Assembly (NCBI GenBank): GCA_025667525.1
Contig: CM046875.1
Coordinates: forward strand, 286,396,140-286,460,139
From: Glebionis coronaria
Taxonomy: Eukaryota; Streptophyta; Magnoliopsida; Asterales; Asteraceae
Direction: 5' to 3'
Length of the DNA stretch: 64,000 nucleotides
The notes beneath the pieces are model-generated. The model searched no databases, was not told the DNA's origin, and saw nothing but the letters and a program-made list of their open reading frames with translations. The stretch's first letter is position 1, and each line of letters starts with the position of its first letter. Made by a program: the position numbers and the translations under genes. Below, one piece after another: positions 32,918 to 45,351 of this stretch.

Positions 32918-35900
32918 TGATTGTAGAGTTTTACCACACCTTTAGGAAAAGGAGGGTAAATAGTGAAAAGTATTGAACAAATGACTTTAGGAAAAATCAA
33001 GTGTTAATGACCCTTAATGGTATGAAAGTTCGTTTCCCAAGGAGGTATATGTGTGTGAAAATTTTGTTAAATGTTTGTGATTAATGATTGGTTTAGAAGG
33101 GGATGAGAAAAGAAGATGACGAAGACGTAAAAATAAAAATAAACACTACTAGAAAGTTAAAACGTAGAACCTTAAAAATCACAAAAATAAAAATTAATTC
33201 TAAAAACTACCAAAAATTCACCAAAAATCAAAATAAATAAACTAAGAGTTTACCAATGATTAAAACTTTTTCAAACCTTTTAAATAATTAAATATTCAAT
33301 TTTTAAATGCTAATTAAAGCCCTAAAAATCAAATAAATTATCAAAAGCCCAAATAAAGATTTTTCAATTGGTAAACCTCTAAAATGACCTAAAAAGATTA
33401 AAAACTATTTTTAGAAAATTTTAAACTAATAAAAACTATTTAAAATGATTTAAAAAACTATTAAAACTTAAAATAATTATAAGAATTAATCTAAAAGTGA
33501 TAAAATTATTCTAAAAGTTGCTAAATTCCTATTTTAATGTATTAAACCTAAGAAAAATGTAAAAAGTTGGAAAATGTGAAATTTTAAAAATAATAATAAA
33601 ATAATAATAAAATAATATTAAAAATCCAAAAATTATAAAAAATTCTAAAAACTTGCAAACTAGTTTATTTTAACCTAAATAATCAGAAAATCAAAGTGAA
33701 ATTACCAAAATACCCCTATTGGGCCCTCAAATGGGCCAAAACCAAAAACAGTCAACCAAATTGGGCTTTTGGGCCCAAAAAGTCAAACTTGGCCCAATTG
33801 ACTTGGAAAAGCCCTATCTGACTCAAAATTTAATTCTAAGAACAAAACTCTAAAGGCCCAAAAGCTGAAAATGAGTTTATCACAGCTTATTTAACACTCA
33901 GCTTATTCTTATTGGGCTTTTCAGCCCATTAAGCCATAAGCTAATGCCATAAGCTCTAATTTGACACACAACCTTCTTTTGGGATGCTTATGAGATCTGT
34001 AAAAAGAATTTTTGAAAAAGCTCACTCAATAAGCCAGAAATAAGCAAAGAAAAATTTCACTAAAAGACAAAATAGTCGTTTTAGAGATTTAGGGCACCTC
34101 AGGACTTGATTCAACTTGCAAAAGCTTTCAAATGGACTCAATAAGCAAAGTCAATCAACAAAAATCCAATAAGCACAACCAATAAGCCAGAATAAGCACA
34201 AATGAACTTATGTAAAAGTCAAATGGGTTGGTTTTCTAGTCAAACCCTAAAGTCAAACATCCAAATGCTCCAATATGAACAAATGGGTCAAAATAAGAGC
34301 ACCTATTACAAAAACAAAGTTGTTGCTGGTTGGAATAAGCTATTATAGCTTATTGATAAGCTGAACCCAAATTTACACTATCAGTGGCAACTAGCAGGGG
34401 AAAGGAGTTCCCACTGCTTTGACTATTTGACCAAGCTTATTTGAGAGTTCTGGTTTGATTCAATTGGAAACAAAGGCACCCTTGTGATCAGTGAATCACA
34501 AGGAGTCAATAGCAACAATAAAATCACAAATTGGTTCACACAATAAGCCACAATAAGCCAAACAGTCACCAGATATGCACCAGATATGGAAATAAGCAGT
34601 TAAGCACTTAATAAGCAGATTTAGCCACAATAAGCCAACCAAACTTAACAGGATGCATACACAAGCTATATAAACTAATAACAAACACAAAGCAATAAGA
34701 ATCAAACACTGAATCAAAGTAAATAACAAGATCAAAGCACTAGAAGTTACTGATGAACAATGAACATATGCAGAAACAAGTTTGCTGATATACTTGACAC
34801 TTGATCCAATTTCAAGCCTCAAATCCTTCTTCCCTGGTGTGATTAACTATGATTTAGCACTTGTTAGCCCTAGCCTATGCTTAGATCTAGGTGTCCTCAA
34901 AATCCTAGCCAATTTTACCAAGTTTTAAAGATTTTATGGCCAAATAATGAATCTATGTGATCAAACCCACAAAACCTGCAAACAGATGAACACAAGCACC
35001 TAACAAACAGATACCAATACTTGCTTACACAAAACAAACACTTAGCAAACCACAAATCCAACTAATGCAGTAGACCCAAACACTCCTTAATCTACCACTT
35101 AAACAAAGGAACTTGTGATTTTAACTAATATCCTACTGATTTTAATGATCAAAAACACTTAAACAATAGCAACTAACACAATCAAACTCAAAAATCACTA
35201 GCACAAACACCAATACTCAAAATCAAAGCACCAAATCAAAATCAGTCATAAACATGAAATTTTGAGTGGAATCTTAACAAGGGATTATACCTACCTTCCA
35301 CAACATCCTAGGAAGGCCAGCAATGCTCCTTGGACCTTGTTCAACAACTAGAACAAGACCAAGGTACTTCAATGAAGATGATGCAAACTGCCTTGGTTGA
35401 TGGTTCAAAGTAGAACCTCAAGGACTTTATGTCTTCAACACAAGCAGCAAACAACTCAACCAAGGGCTCTAATCCCTTCACAAGCTTGGTGTCAACAAGC
35501 TTGTAAGAGCTTATAGCAAATGGCCAAGGGTTAGTACACAAAATAAGCCAAAACAGAACCTAGGATTTCAAGGTATTCAAACCTTAAAAACCTTATGAAA
35601 TAAGACGTGCCTTAACCACAAGATTAAGGTAGGCCTTAACAATCAAATGGAACTCAGAATTAGGCTACTCAAACACCAAACTTTTAATTAAATCAAAAAT
35701 AGATTTCACAATTTCAGAAATTCAAATTTTATTTAAACTTAAAAAGGAATTACAAAGATAATAGCCTAAAACTGGAACAAAGCTCTCTCACAGGTTGAGG
35801 AGTCTTTATATAGGCAAATGCCAAGGCTAGCACTATTCACAAACCCTAGAAGTGAAATTCCCTAAATGCCCTAAGTCCTTCTAGACGTTTTGATGGAATG

Positions 35901-36872
35901 AGTTGTTCAAATTCATCTTGGACGTTCATTTTAGCTTTGATATGAAGCAAAGAGTCTAGGCTGTTGATTTGGCCACGTCATTTTACTTGAAGGACAAGTT
36001 GTGTTTTCATTGGTTAAGGAGGTTGAGTGTGGGATCCAGGGAGTAGTGGGAGTGAGGGTTTTATGTGTGGGATGTGATTCTGCATGTGTGAATCACACGT
36101 GGGTGTGGGTAATTTTGATTTACCCTTTGGTTTAAGTGGAGTAAAAACTGGGTGGATGAAGGTGAATAGTAACTCATTTGATCCGAAATTGGGGGAGTGG
36201 ATGTGTTTAGCGCGTGTTTTCGTTTCAAATGTTTCAAATGCACAACTTTAGCCCTTCTTTTTCCTTTCTTTTGTCACTTGTGTTTAAAAGTCCATCAGCG
36301 CCCAAGTATACTTGTAACAACTTTCACAACTTGACATTTTTTGCACAAAACTTTCGAAAAGGTGTATCAAGGGTTATTTTTGGAACTTTTGAATTTTTGA
36401 AGGATTTGATCTTGGACATTTTTGATCTTCAAAGGTCTTCAATGTATCTTTGGCTTGATGAGGGACCATAATTGACAATTTGAAATTGTTGAGGGACTAA
36501 TCTTGCCATTTGTTCAAAGTTGAAGGACCTTTTGTGTAATTTTGACAAACTTAAGGGACCAAACTTGTAATTATTAATATACAAGGGTTTTAAGTGCCAT
36601 TTCTTCAATGAATGAGGATCAATCTTGTTTGTCTTCAAGTCTTCAAGGGTATTTGTTTGAATTTTCCATGATTAGGGCCCGGTTCTTTGTACGGCTTCGT
36701 TTCTCGTGTCTGTTTTTCCTTGTAACTTGTGATCTTTTGTCTTTTTCACGATATCCATACCTAAAATACACAAGTAAACAAACACAAGCATATATATGGT
36801 ATTTTTATGACATTTTTATGCATTTAAAGCCCGAAAAGAACGATGAGATCATGTATAAATGCCATCTCATCA
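32918..36872 (-). repeat. Element C left LTR (3' LTR), full length
   Basis: 3,955 bases, TG...CA; sense start TGATGAGATGG, sense end CTACAATCA. TATA box CTATATAAAG at 35804-35813. It contains a rich AATAAGC (GCTTATT in sense) array at 33882-34640. Plus- and minus-strand frames of 60-124 codons inside look fortuitous. Confidence 0.92.
33882..34640. repeat. AATAAGC motif array in LTR C
   Basis: At least a dozen AATAAGC words, often AATAAGCCA or AATAAGCAC, plus inverted copies (GCTTATT), over about 760 bases of the transcribed leader. Most of this block is missing from the right LTR through an 863-base deletion. Confidence 0.7.
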
Positions 36873-38434
36873 CTCCCCCATACTAAGCCATTGTCGTGCC
36901 CTCACGCAATGATAGAATAAAGTATCTAAGCATCACCAAAGTTCAAATTTATTAACCTTTATTGAAGAGTAAAAGATTTGCAACATACTACGAAGATGTG
37001 TAAAGACATAACATATGATTTTCATCACAAAAAGTGACTTTTAGGGTCAAAGAATAGGAACAAGTAAATGTCCCTTAGAGTAAACTTCGTCATCCTTGAT
37101 TGTCATACATTCCATGCTAAGTGCAAAAACGAGATCATTGTTGGTACAAGTCACAATGCTAACACTACTCATACGTCCAAATTGTGTAATACTTTTTCTC
37201 CCCGCAATCCTAGTTATTATGAAAGGAAATGGGTTACTAGCATTTTTTATCTATTTGTCATGGATCACAAGTGATTCATATTGACTTATTTGAGTAGTTA
37301 TTAGTCCGAAAGCAAAGTAGCACGATTTGATCAATAGTTAGCTGAAGGTCAAAATCTTTTAAAACGGCTTCTCGTGTATCTCCTTAAGTTCATATCTTGG
37401 CATAACTTGTTTCACGATTTGAGACCTTTCTCGGACCGATATTTGGCATGTACTTCATACTTCAAATCTTGGGAAGACGTTCTTGAAATTATGGTCTTCT
37501 CTTCATATATTTGGAATTTCTTCACTTGACGTTTTTGAGAGATTCTTCATATTGGACCACGACTTCATCATTTTTTTTCAATCTTTACTTTGGATTTTGA
37601 TATACAACGATCCGCCTCCTTTTCGGACTTGGATATATTTATCCTCATACCTTGTTAGGGTCTTTTTGGATAGACTTTCTCCATGATCTTTAGGGGAGTA
37701 ATTGCTTCTCGTCGTGTGTCTCGATCCTTCATATTAATTTAGGAATAATGATACTTCACATCATCTTTGGATCTTTAGCAAAAATAGAGCTCCTCATGCC
37801 TTGTTAGGGCCTTTTTGGATAATCGCCAATCTTCGCGTCCCGCTTCAATAAGTTATGCCTTGGCTATGAACTCTATTCAACCCCGAGCAACTTTTAAATG
37901 ATCTTGCGCTAGAGGCTAAGTAACCTTTCAAATCGTACGACCTTACTTATTGCAATTATGATTTATTCCTAATGCATTGATCTTATGGGAAGAAAAAGCC
38001 ACAATTAAAAACATATGAGTTTTTGAAAGAACACTTTCATGTTCTACGTTTAGCATGATCACTTGTCTAACTCTATCATTTCTCTTTCTTCACTATATAA
38101 AGACCTCTAATTAAAGAGACTCGTGAATACTTAGCCATGCAAGTCAAAATTAAGCCAAATTTGGATTAGCTTTCATTAAGACTATATCAAATCAAAGTTT
38201 TGGGTTTTCAAGCCACCTATAGGATCTTACACTTTCTTGGACTTTTTCAAGTTTAGAGAATGTGTTTTATAGTTCCCTTGATAAGTGACTTTCTAGAATC
38301 AATTATAGGAACTTGCGAAAAGTTCTTGTTCTTAACCCGAATGAATTAACTCTTATTCTACCCATCGGAAAATATACATTCGTGTCTTAAAAACACTTAT
38401 GAAAACTAAGAAAATTTTTAAAATTTGGCCATTT
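36873..38434 (-). other. Element C 3' polypurine tract and noncoding region
   Basis: Polypurine tract (TAGTATGGGGGAG in sense) touches the LTR at 36873-36885. The adjacent hairpin CATTG.CGTG / CACG.CAATG is at 36889-36911. Direct repeats lie at 37643-37671 and 37791-37819. 37300-37930 is closely similar to B 23780-24420. No env-like ORF. Only C1 keeps this region; it is deleted in C2 and C3. Confidence 0.7.
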
Positions 38435-38937
38435 TTTAGCCTTATTAGCAAAACAAAACATTGAAAATTGGAAAGCGTGAGGGCGTAGCAAAGCAAGTAC
38501 CTATTCACCCCCACATACTAAAAGTAAACATTGTCCTCAATGTTTCGAGCCTAAAGGTGGAGCACCCCCATACTAGAGACGAAGAGTCGAATGCTTAGGA
38601 TCTAGCATGGAAAGGGTGATCAACAATATATCTAAAGCCGTTTATTAAGTATGCTAAAAGATAATTGTTAGAACAATAAAGGATATGTCATGGATTCGTG
38701 AAAAACTTCTTCAAACGAACGATGGAGGCCCACGTAAACGAACACGAGAGTCTTCAATCGTAGATGATGATGATGATCTAGATATCACAATCACAAACAA
38801 CCACGAGACAACGAGTTGAAAGGGTACAAGTCCCCTTATTAGTGAATAGTGAGCATAAAAGATAAGCATGGGATCTCCCCCACGAGGCACCTCGTTTTTG
38901 ATTACCGAGTCATGAGCTCGACTCGATCCCCTCAATG
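38435..38937 (-). other. C1 region between pol and noncoding 3' part
   Basis: Contains polypurine-like CCCCCACATACT and CCCCCATACT (plus strand) around the perfect hairpin AAACATTG-TCCT-CAATGTTT at 38526-38545. Just after the pol stop is a GAGTCGAGCTCATGACTCGG-like block shared with B (about 25230-25260). Equivalent hairpins lie at 45996-46015 in C2 and 53466-53485 in C3. Confidence 0.6.
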
Positions 38938-40476
38938 CTAATTATCATTGGGGAAGGTGACTTGGTCGAGGGCAACCATTGAAGGAATTTCCCCACCAAA
39001 GTAGTGCTTAATCCTATGTCCATTCACCTTGAAATTAGCACCATCATCTTGAGCTAGCTCAATGGTTCCATAAGGAAACACTTGTGTAATGGTGAACGGA
39101 CCCGACCAACAAGATTTCAATTTCCCGGAAAATATCTTAAGACGAGAGTTAAAAAGAAACACTTGATCACCAACGTTAAAAACCCGGTTTTTAATCTTTG
39201 AATCATGAAACTTTTTAGTCTTTTCTTTAAAAATTAATGAATTTTCATAAGCATTATCTCTTAATTCATCCAATTCATTCAATTGTATTTTCTGGTGATC
39301 TCCCGCGGTCTTCAAGTCAAAGTTTGCATGCTTAAGGGCCCAATATGCCTTGTGCTCCAACTCAATGGGCAAATGACAATTCTTCCCATAGACTAACTTA
39401 TAAGGAGTGCAACCGATAGGTGTCTTATAAGCGGTCCTAAAGGCCCATAAAGCGTCATCGAGTTTGTCGGACCATGAAGCACGGTTTTCTCCAATTGACC
39501 TCTCTAAAATCCTCTTCAAAGCTCGGTTCGAAACCTCGACTTTCCCACTCGTTTGCGGGTGATAAGCCGTAGAAAGACGATGAGTAACTCCATATTTCTT
39601 TAGAACCTTTTCGAATTGGTCATTACAAAAATGGGTTCCACGATCGCTTATAATAGCACGAGGGGTTCCGAACCGAGAGAATAATTGCTTCAAAAACTTC
39701 ACTACCACACGAGCATCATTAGTAGGCAAAGCCTTAGCTTCCACCCACTTAGAAAGGTAGTCCACCGCGACGAGGATATATTTGTTGCCATGAGACGATG
39801 GGAACGGTCCCATAAAGTCTATTCCCCATATGTCGAAAATCTCACATACTTGAATTATGTTTTGCGGCATTTCATCACGTTGAGACGATTTTCCTTGACA
39901 TTGGTACGAATCACACGACTTCACGAGTGCGTGTGCATCACGATAGATAGAAGGCCAAAAGAAACCGGCATCGAACACTTTCTTAGCCGTGAGATTAGCA
40001 CCGTGGTGACCACCCGTGGGTCCCTCGTGACAAGCTCTAAGGATATTAGAAGCTTCGGCACCAAACATACAACGTCGAACGAGTTGATCCGCACAAACCC
40101 GATAGAGATAAGGGTCGTCCCAAAAATAGAACTTGACGTCACGAAAGAATTTCCGTTTTTGTTGTGTCGTCATACCCTTGATTATGAAGTTGCCCGCATG
40201 GTAATTTGCAATGTCGGCAAACCATGGGGTGGTGTCTTTAGAATTCACTACACGGAGAGTCTCAAGAGGAAATGTTTCGGTGATTTCCTTGTTCTCGAAA
40301 ACATCTTTGTGAGGATCTTCTAGACGAGAGAGATGATCGGCCGCTAGATTCTCGGCTCCTTTTTTGTCAAGCACGGTGACATCAAGTTCTTGGAGGAGGA
40401 GCATCCAACGAAGCAATCTCGGCTTAGCATCTTGCTTAGCTAAGAGATACTTGATAGCCGAATGGTCGGTATACAC
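38938..40476 (-). pseudogene. C1 RNase H end and integrase
   Basis: 512-codon frame beginning artificially at [12 protein letters not shown] of RNase H. Order: [11 protein letters not shown]; the HHCC zinc region, damaged (CDSYQCQGK where C2 keeps CDSCQRQGK); DDE core with [20 protein letters not shown] and [14 protein letters not shown]; the Glu in [26 protein letters not shown] and [20 protein letters not shown]. It ends at the natural pol stop. It differs from C2 at 14 of 512 residues. One frameshift near 40480 separates it from the RT frame. Confidence 0.88.
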
Positions 40477-41339
40477 GATGCTTTAATTAAGACGAGATAA
40501 GGTCGGAATTTCTCAAAAGCATAGACCACGGCAAGGAATTCCTTTTCCGTTGTGGTGTACTTTAATTGAGCCTCGGTCATAGTCTTACTAGCGTAGTGGA
40601 TAGGACGGAAATGCTTGTCATAACGTTGCCCTAAGACGGCCCCTATGGCATAATCACTTGCATCACACATGATTTCATAGGGTAATTCCCAATTAGGAGC
40701 AACAAGAATGGGAGCTTCGGTAAGTTTCCTTTTGAGAGTTTCGAAAGCCTTAACACAATCCTCATTGAAGTTGAAAGGAGCATCCTTCTCGAGAAGGTGT
40801 GTCATAGGTCGAGAGATTTTCGAGAACTCCTTGATGAAACGACGATAAAAGCCCGCGTGGCCTAGGAAACTCCTAACTCCCTTAACGGTTTTGGGATGAG
40901 GTAACTTGGCGATGACGTCTACCTTAGCTTTATCGACCTCAATCCCCGCCTTCGACACCTTATGTCCTAAGACGATTCCTTGTTTACACATAAAATGACA
41001 TTTTTCCCAATTAAGCACAAGATTGGTTTCTTCACAACGTTTTAACATTTGCTCGAGATTAGATAAACATGACGTGAACGAATTACCAAACACCGAGAAG
41101 TCATCCATAAACACTTCCATCGACTTCTCGATCATATCGTGAAAAATCACCATCATACACCGTTGAAACGTACCGGGTGCATTACAAAGTCCGAAAGGCA
41201 TCCTACGATAAGCGAACGTTCCAAAAGGACACGTAAAAGTAGTCTTTTCTTGATCACGAGGGTCGATAGGGATTTGAAAGTAACCGGAAAAACCATCTAA
41301 AAAGCAATAGAATTCATTTCCCGCAAGTCGCTCCAACAT
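40440..41339 (-). pseudogene. C1 reverse transcriptase core and RNase H start
   Basis: Begins MLERLAGNEFYCFLDGFSG immediately after an in-frame TAA. MPFGLCNAPGTFQRCM and the catalytic FMDD (VFMDDFSVFG) are followed by [19 protein letters not shown], then RNase [20 protein letters not shown] and [17 protein letters not shown]. The last 15 codons are out of phase. Differs from C2 at a single residue. Confidence 0.9.
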
Positions 41340-42914
41340 TTAATCCATGAAGGGCAAAGGAAAATGGTCTTTACGAGTGGCGTCATTTAACTTTCGGTAG
41401 TTAATACACACCCTCCAACCGGTCACAACACGAGTGGGAATTAACTCGTTGTTTTCATTGGGCACAACGGTCATTCCTCCCTTTGTAGGGACACAATGGA
41501 TTGGGCTCACCCATGGGCTATCGGATATAGGATAAATCATTCCTGTGTCAAGGAGTTTAAGGATCTCCTTTTTAATGACATCGTGAATTTTAGGATTCAC
41601 CCTTCTTTGACTTTGAATTGCGGGTTTGTGGTCTTCCTCCATTAAAATCTTGTGAGTACAAATATTTGGGTCAATACCCTTAATGTCGGATATTTTCCAC
41701 GCAATTGCCCCTTTATGAGCCTTAAGAACTTTCAAGAGCTCGGTTTTTTCATCATTAGCAAGACCTTTTGCAATAATAACCGGCAACTTGTCATCACCTT
41801 CCAAGAATGCGTATTCAAGGCGAGAAGGAAGATCTTTCAATTCAAGGATAGGTGGTTCCTCGATTGAAGATTTTGGTTCAACACTCATAACTTCCATCGG
41901 CGAAAGAAATGGTGGAATAGAAGTATCATCACTAATCAACACCTCATCTTCATTGTCGATCTCATTTGAAGTAAGATCGCCTCCTTTGAATGGAGTGAGA
42001 TTTGGTGTGGAATTAGCAAGAATCGGATCCAAAATAGTGGGATTGCCACTTGACGAGCTATCGGAAAAACCTAACACTTCTTGTGAAAACTCATCGTAAA
42101 CCACATCAACGATGTCAATGTGATTGATGGTAGCGATTGCATAAACATGAGAAGGTTTCGAGTTTTGAGTAGCGTTTATAACAAGTTCCTCTTCGTTGAA
42201 TCTCAAAGTCATAGTTCTCGCATGAACATCGATAAGCGATCTCGAAGTGTCTAAAAATGATCGACCTAAAATTAGAGGAACTTGAGGATCCGCGGGGATG
42301 TCAACTACTATAAAATCAACGGGATAGTAGAACTTCCCCACTTTCACGAAAACATCTTCGGCTACTCCACATGCCATAATCGTAGAATGATCGGCCATCT
42401 TGATGGACATGTTCAAAGGAATGAGAGCCGGAAGCGAAAGCGATTTCCAAATGGAAAATGGCATCAAATTAATGCTCGCACCAAGATCGGCCAAGGCGAG
42501 GTATTCTTTCATATCTTGTATGTCATAAGGAATGAGAAACTTTCTGGGATCACCAACTTTTTCCGGTATGCGGTTAAGATAAACCGAAGAAAAATTAGCA
42601 AGCTTTGAAAGCTTTTCCTTATCGCTCATCATACTTTTAAAAGTGGAAGCGAAACGAGGCATATATAACAACGCGTCGGCTAAACTCACATCAAAATTAA
42701 CTTGTTGAAACATTTTTATAAAAAGCTCGATTTGTTGTTTGTTACGTTCTTGCATTTTCTCTTTGTTTCGTCTCGAAGGGTAGGGTAAAGGTGGTGTGGG
42801 TTGGTCATTAGGCAACGGCCTTGGAAACTCGGGTTCCACAATTGGTATTGGTTCAACCGTAGGTGTGGTTTGAGCGGTACTTCGTGGGATTGTAATGTGC
42901 TCCTTTTCAACCAC
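41340..42914 (-). pseudogene. C1 protease and RT N-terminus
   Basis: 524 codons, in phase with the frames on both sides and bounded by a TAG (42930) and a TAA (41340). Linker PPLPYPSRRNKEKMQERNKQ. Protease motif LADLGASINLMPFSIWKSL (Asp at residue 143) and VPLILGRSFLDTSRSLID. RT start includes LPSRLEYAFLEGDDKLPVI, QSQRRVNPKIHDVIKKEI and GWRVCINYRKLNDATRKDHF. The protease region has Arg and Tyr (DPRKFLIPYDIQ) where C3 has Gly and Cys, both explainable by G-to-A changes. Confidence 0.9.
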
Positions 42915-42929
42915 AACCTCGGGTTCTTT

Positions 42930-44030
42930 CTAGATTTCCTTCTCCGTAGAAGTACTTGGACGAGAGATTGGTTCCTTCAAAGTTTTACCACTTCGTGTAG
43001 TAATAACCTTCATTTCTCCCTTCGGGTTTGCAATGGTATCACTAGGAAGACCACCCGAGGAAGAAGGTTTACACATGATTGCTTCAAACATCTTAGCCAT
43101 TCGGTCCTCAAATTTTGATTCCCTAGCATCCGCTTTTAATAACTCTTGCTTAATCTCATGTTGTCCTAATTCCATCTTTTGTTGGTTTTGTTGAAGACGT
43201 TGGACATTTCCTTCCATTTTGTTTGCATGAGTTTTAAGTTCGTTGGCAAGTTCATTTTTTAGCTCGTTTTTCAACTCGGATCTTAAGCTAATCATCTCAC
43301 GTTGCATGTTATCAAATTTAGCATCATTTGCTTTAGCATAATCCAAAAATTCTCCTTGCAAATTTTTAGTGTGAGCATTTTGAAAACCTTGTGTAGTGTT
43401 TTGAAAATCATGGTTTTGGTTTTGATTAGAAATTTGTCCATTCCCACTTTGATAATTCCCCTTGTTGTAATTGCGTGAATTGCCTTGGTAATTACCTTGG
43501 TTGTTGTTTCGATAATTGTTAACATTTTGATTTGGTGGAGCTTGATTTTGGCGGGAACCTTGACCGTTTTGGTTGTAAGTTCCCGTTGCTACATAAGCAC
43601 TCGAAGTGTTACCATCCGCGGTAATGCATTCGGAAAGATCATGAGCTCCTCCACAAGATAAACAACTCTTAGCAACCGCTTTAACCGAAGCGGAATTGGA
43701 AGCTTCTTGAGCCTTCCAATGGGACATAAGATTAGCAAATCTATCAAAAAACCGATTTTCCTCATTAGCTTCATCATGTAAGGCGTTAATGCTATGAGAC
43801 GATTGTGACGAAGATGACGAACCCATATTGGCAACACTCGGTGTGTTACGAGGGCTATAAACCTTAGATCTATTTTCAATGATTTGTAAAGCCTCATTTG
43901 TCGTCTTGCACAAAAAATTACCACCCGCGGCGGCATTCAAATAATCTCGTTCATGATCATTAAGCCCATTATAAAAAGTATCCACTTGATGCAATTCCGT
44001 AAAATCATGGTGTGGACATTCATGTAACAT
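42930..44030 (-). pseudogene. C1 Gag C-terminal half
   Basis: 366 codons: the end of capsid (MLHECPHHDFTELHQVDTFY, NAAAGGN), an intact zinc knuckle CLSCGGAHDLSEC at residues 123-135, an Asn/Gln-rich stretch and a Leu/Glu/Lys heptad region (KNELKNELANELKTH), probably a coiled coil. KVITTRSGK precedes the protease linker. It ends at a TAG (42930-42932) shared with C2 but absent from C3, where the codon is GAG. Confidence 0.88.
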
Positions 44031-44084
44031 TTCTTTAAATCGTTCTCATGCCATTGAAAAACTTTCATTATTTCTTTGCATAAA

Positions 44085-44612
44085 TCATGAAATCTCATTT
44101 TTCAAGTGTGTTGTTTTAGATGGTGGAAAAAACTTGTTCACAAACTTAGAAACGAGATCGGCCCATGTCAAAATCGAATTTGGCGGTTCTTTCTCGAGCC
44201 AAATTTTTGCGGGTCCATCTAACGAGTATAGAAACAACATCATCTTAATGGCGTCATGTGGAACATCCTTAAACTTGCTAGTGGCGGTGAGACTGTTAAA
44301 ATTCCTAGTATGATAATGCGGGTTGTCTTTCTTGTGACCTCTAAACTTATTTGCTTGCAACATCGACATTAAACCCGTCTTAATCTCGAAATTCTCCGCA
44401 AGAATGGCGGGAATCACAATAGCCTCTCCAAAACCCTCGGTGGGTGATTGTAGCAACTCCATCATAGTACGGTTAGCCATGACGACTTCTTGTTCTACAA
44501 TAGGTTCAACAATTGGAGGTTCTTCTTCAACAATCAACGTCTCTTGATTGGTTTGTTTTTGAAGTCGTTTACGAGCTCGTTTTGCTTGATTACGAGTGAT
44601 CATAAACTTCAC
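44085..44612 (-). pseudogene. C1 Gag N-terminal half
   Basis: 175 codons, basic N-terminus (ITRNQAKRARKRLQKQ); Met4 (44603) is an equally good start. Capsid signatures: PHYHTRNFNSLTATSKFKDV, YSLDGPAKIWLEKEPPNS, VNKFFPPSKTTHLKNEI. It ends at TGA 44085-44087, private to C1 (Arg in C2 and C3). A second TGA at 44046-44048 (Trp in C3) is shared with C2. Confidence 0.88.
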
Positions 44613-45331
44613 GAAGAATGGGAGGTGAGCAAAGAAGATTCTTTTTGGGTGTTTTGTGAATTTTCAATTTTTTTTGTGTTTTTGATGATATTTAATTTTT
44701 TTTGGATTTTGGTGTATCTTCGTAGACAACAATCTACAAAATCTCTCCTCGAATCAAACTCTTGATTAAAGAAGCCTCAAAGGAATGAAAACGATCACGT
44801 GGAGTGAACTCCTTCGAATGACTTTAGAACTTTGGTGAAAACCAAATTGTTCAAGAGGGTTTAATCACAAAGAAACCAAGCAAATATATTATACGTAATA
44901 ATACTTTGGGCGGCAAAACCCTCGATTAGCCTTCAATCTCAAAATACTCACAAGCAAGCGGGGAAACGAGGAAGCGCGAAGCACTTAAGAGCCTTTTTCC
45001 TTAGGGTATATTTTATAATACCCGCCTTATACCCACCTTATAGTTTGTATCTTTCAAAATCGAGCTTCACGAAAGTATTTATCTATTTTTGCCTTTTTCT
45101 TTTTGTTTGAGATTCGAATACAATAATTGAGTGATGAAATCCCAATTAAGGTTGTGTTTTCACACTTTTGGAGATATTGTATATTTATTGTGATACTTAA
45201 TACAATATAGTAATAATATTTGTACAAGAAAAACCAAGAAAACCGATAATACGTATTAGTAGAGTTCTACTAATACAAATACTATTTGGTTAATATTAAA
45301 AACAACAATGCAAATTAATCACGACACACCT
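44613..45331 (-). other. C1 leader between PBS and gag
   Basis: Noncoding. It carries a perfect dyad GTATTAGTAGA-GT-TCTACTAATAC at 45253-45276, with copies at 52722-52745 and 58226-58249. AATACTCACAAG (44943-44954) and GAAGCACTTAAG (44978-44989) are shared with element A's leader. Confidence 0.6.
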
Positions 45332-45348
45332 CCCCGACAGCGGCGCCA
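45332..45348 (-). other. C1 primer binding site, tRNA-Asp type
   Basis: The sense strand reads TGGCGCCGCTGTCGGGG, three bases from the truncated LTR. 15 of 17 positions match the tRNA-Asp complement. The same site is at 52801-52817 in C2. Confidence 0.85.
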
Positions 45349-45351
45349 AAG

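Noticed and set aside
36873..38434. An env-like gene between pol and the 3' LTR
   Set aside because: No long frame on the sense strand in A, B or C, no signal peptide or membrane segment, and small frames are not shared between B and C.
39685..40323. 212-codon plus-strand ORF, repeated at 47154-47792
   Set aside because: Exactly antisense to the integrase/RNase H frame of C1 and C2; a codon-bias shadow.
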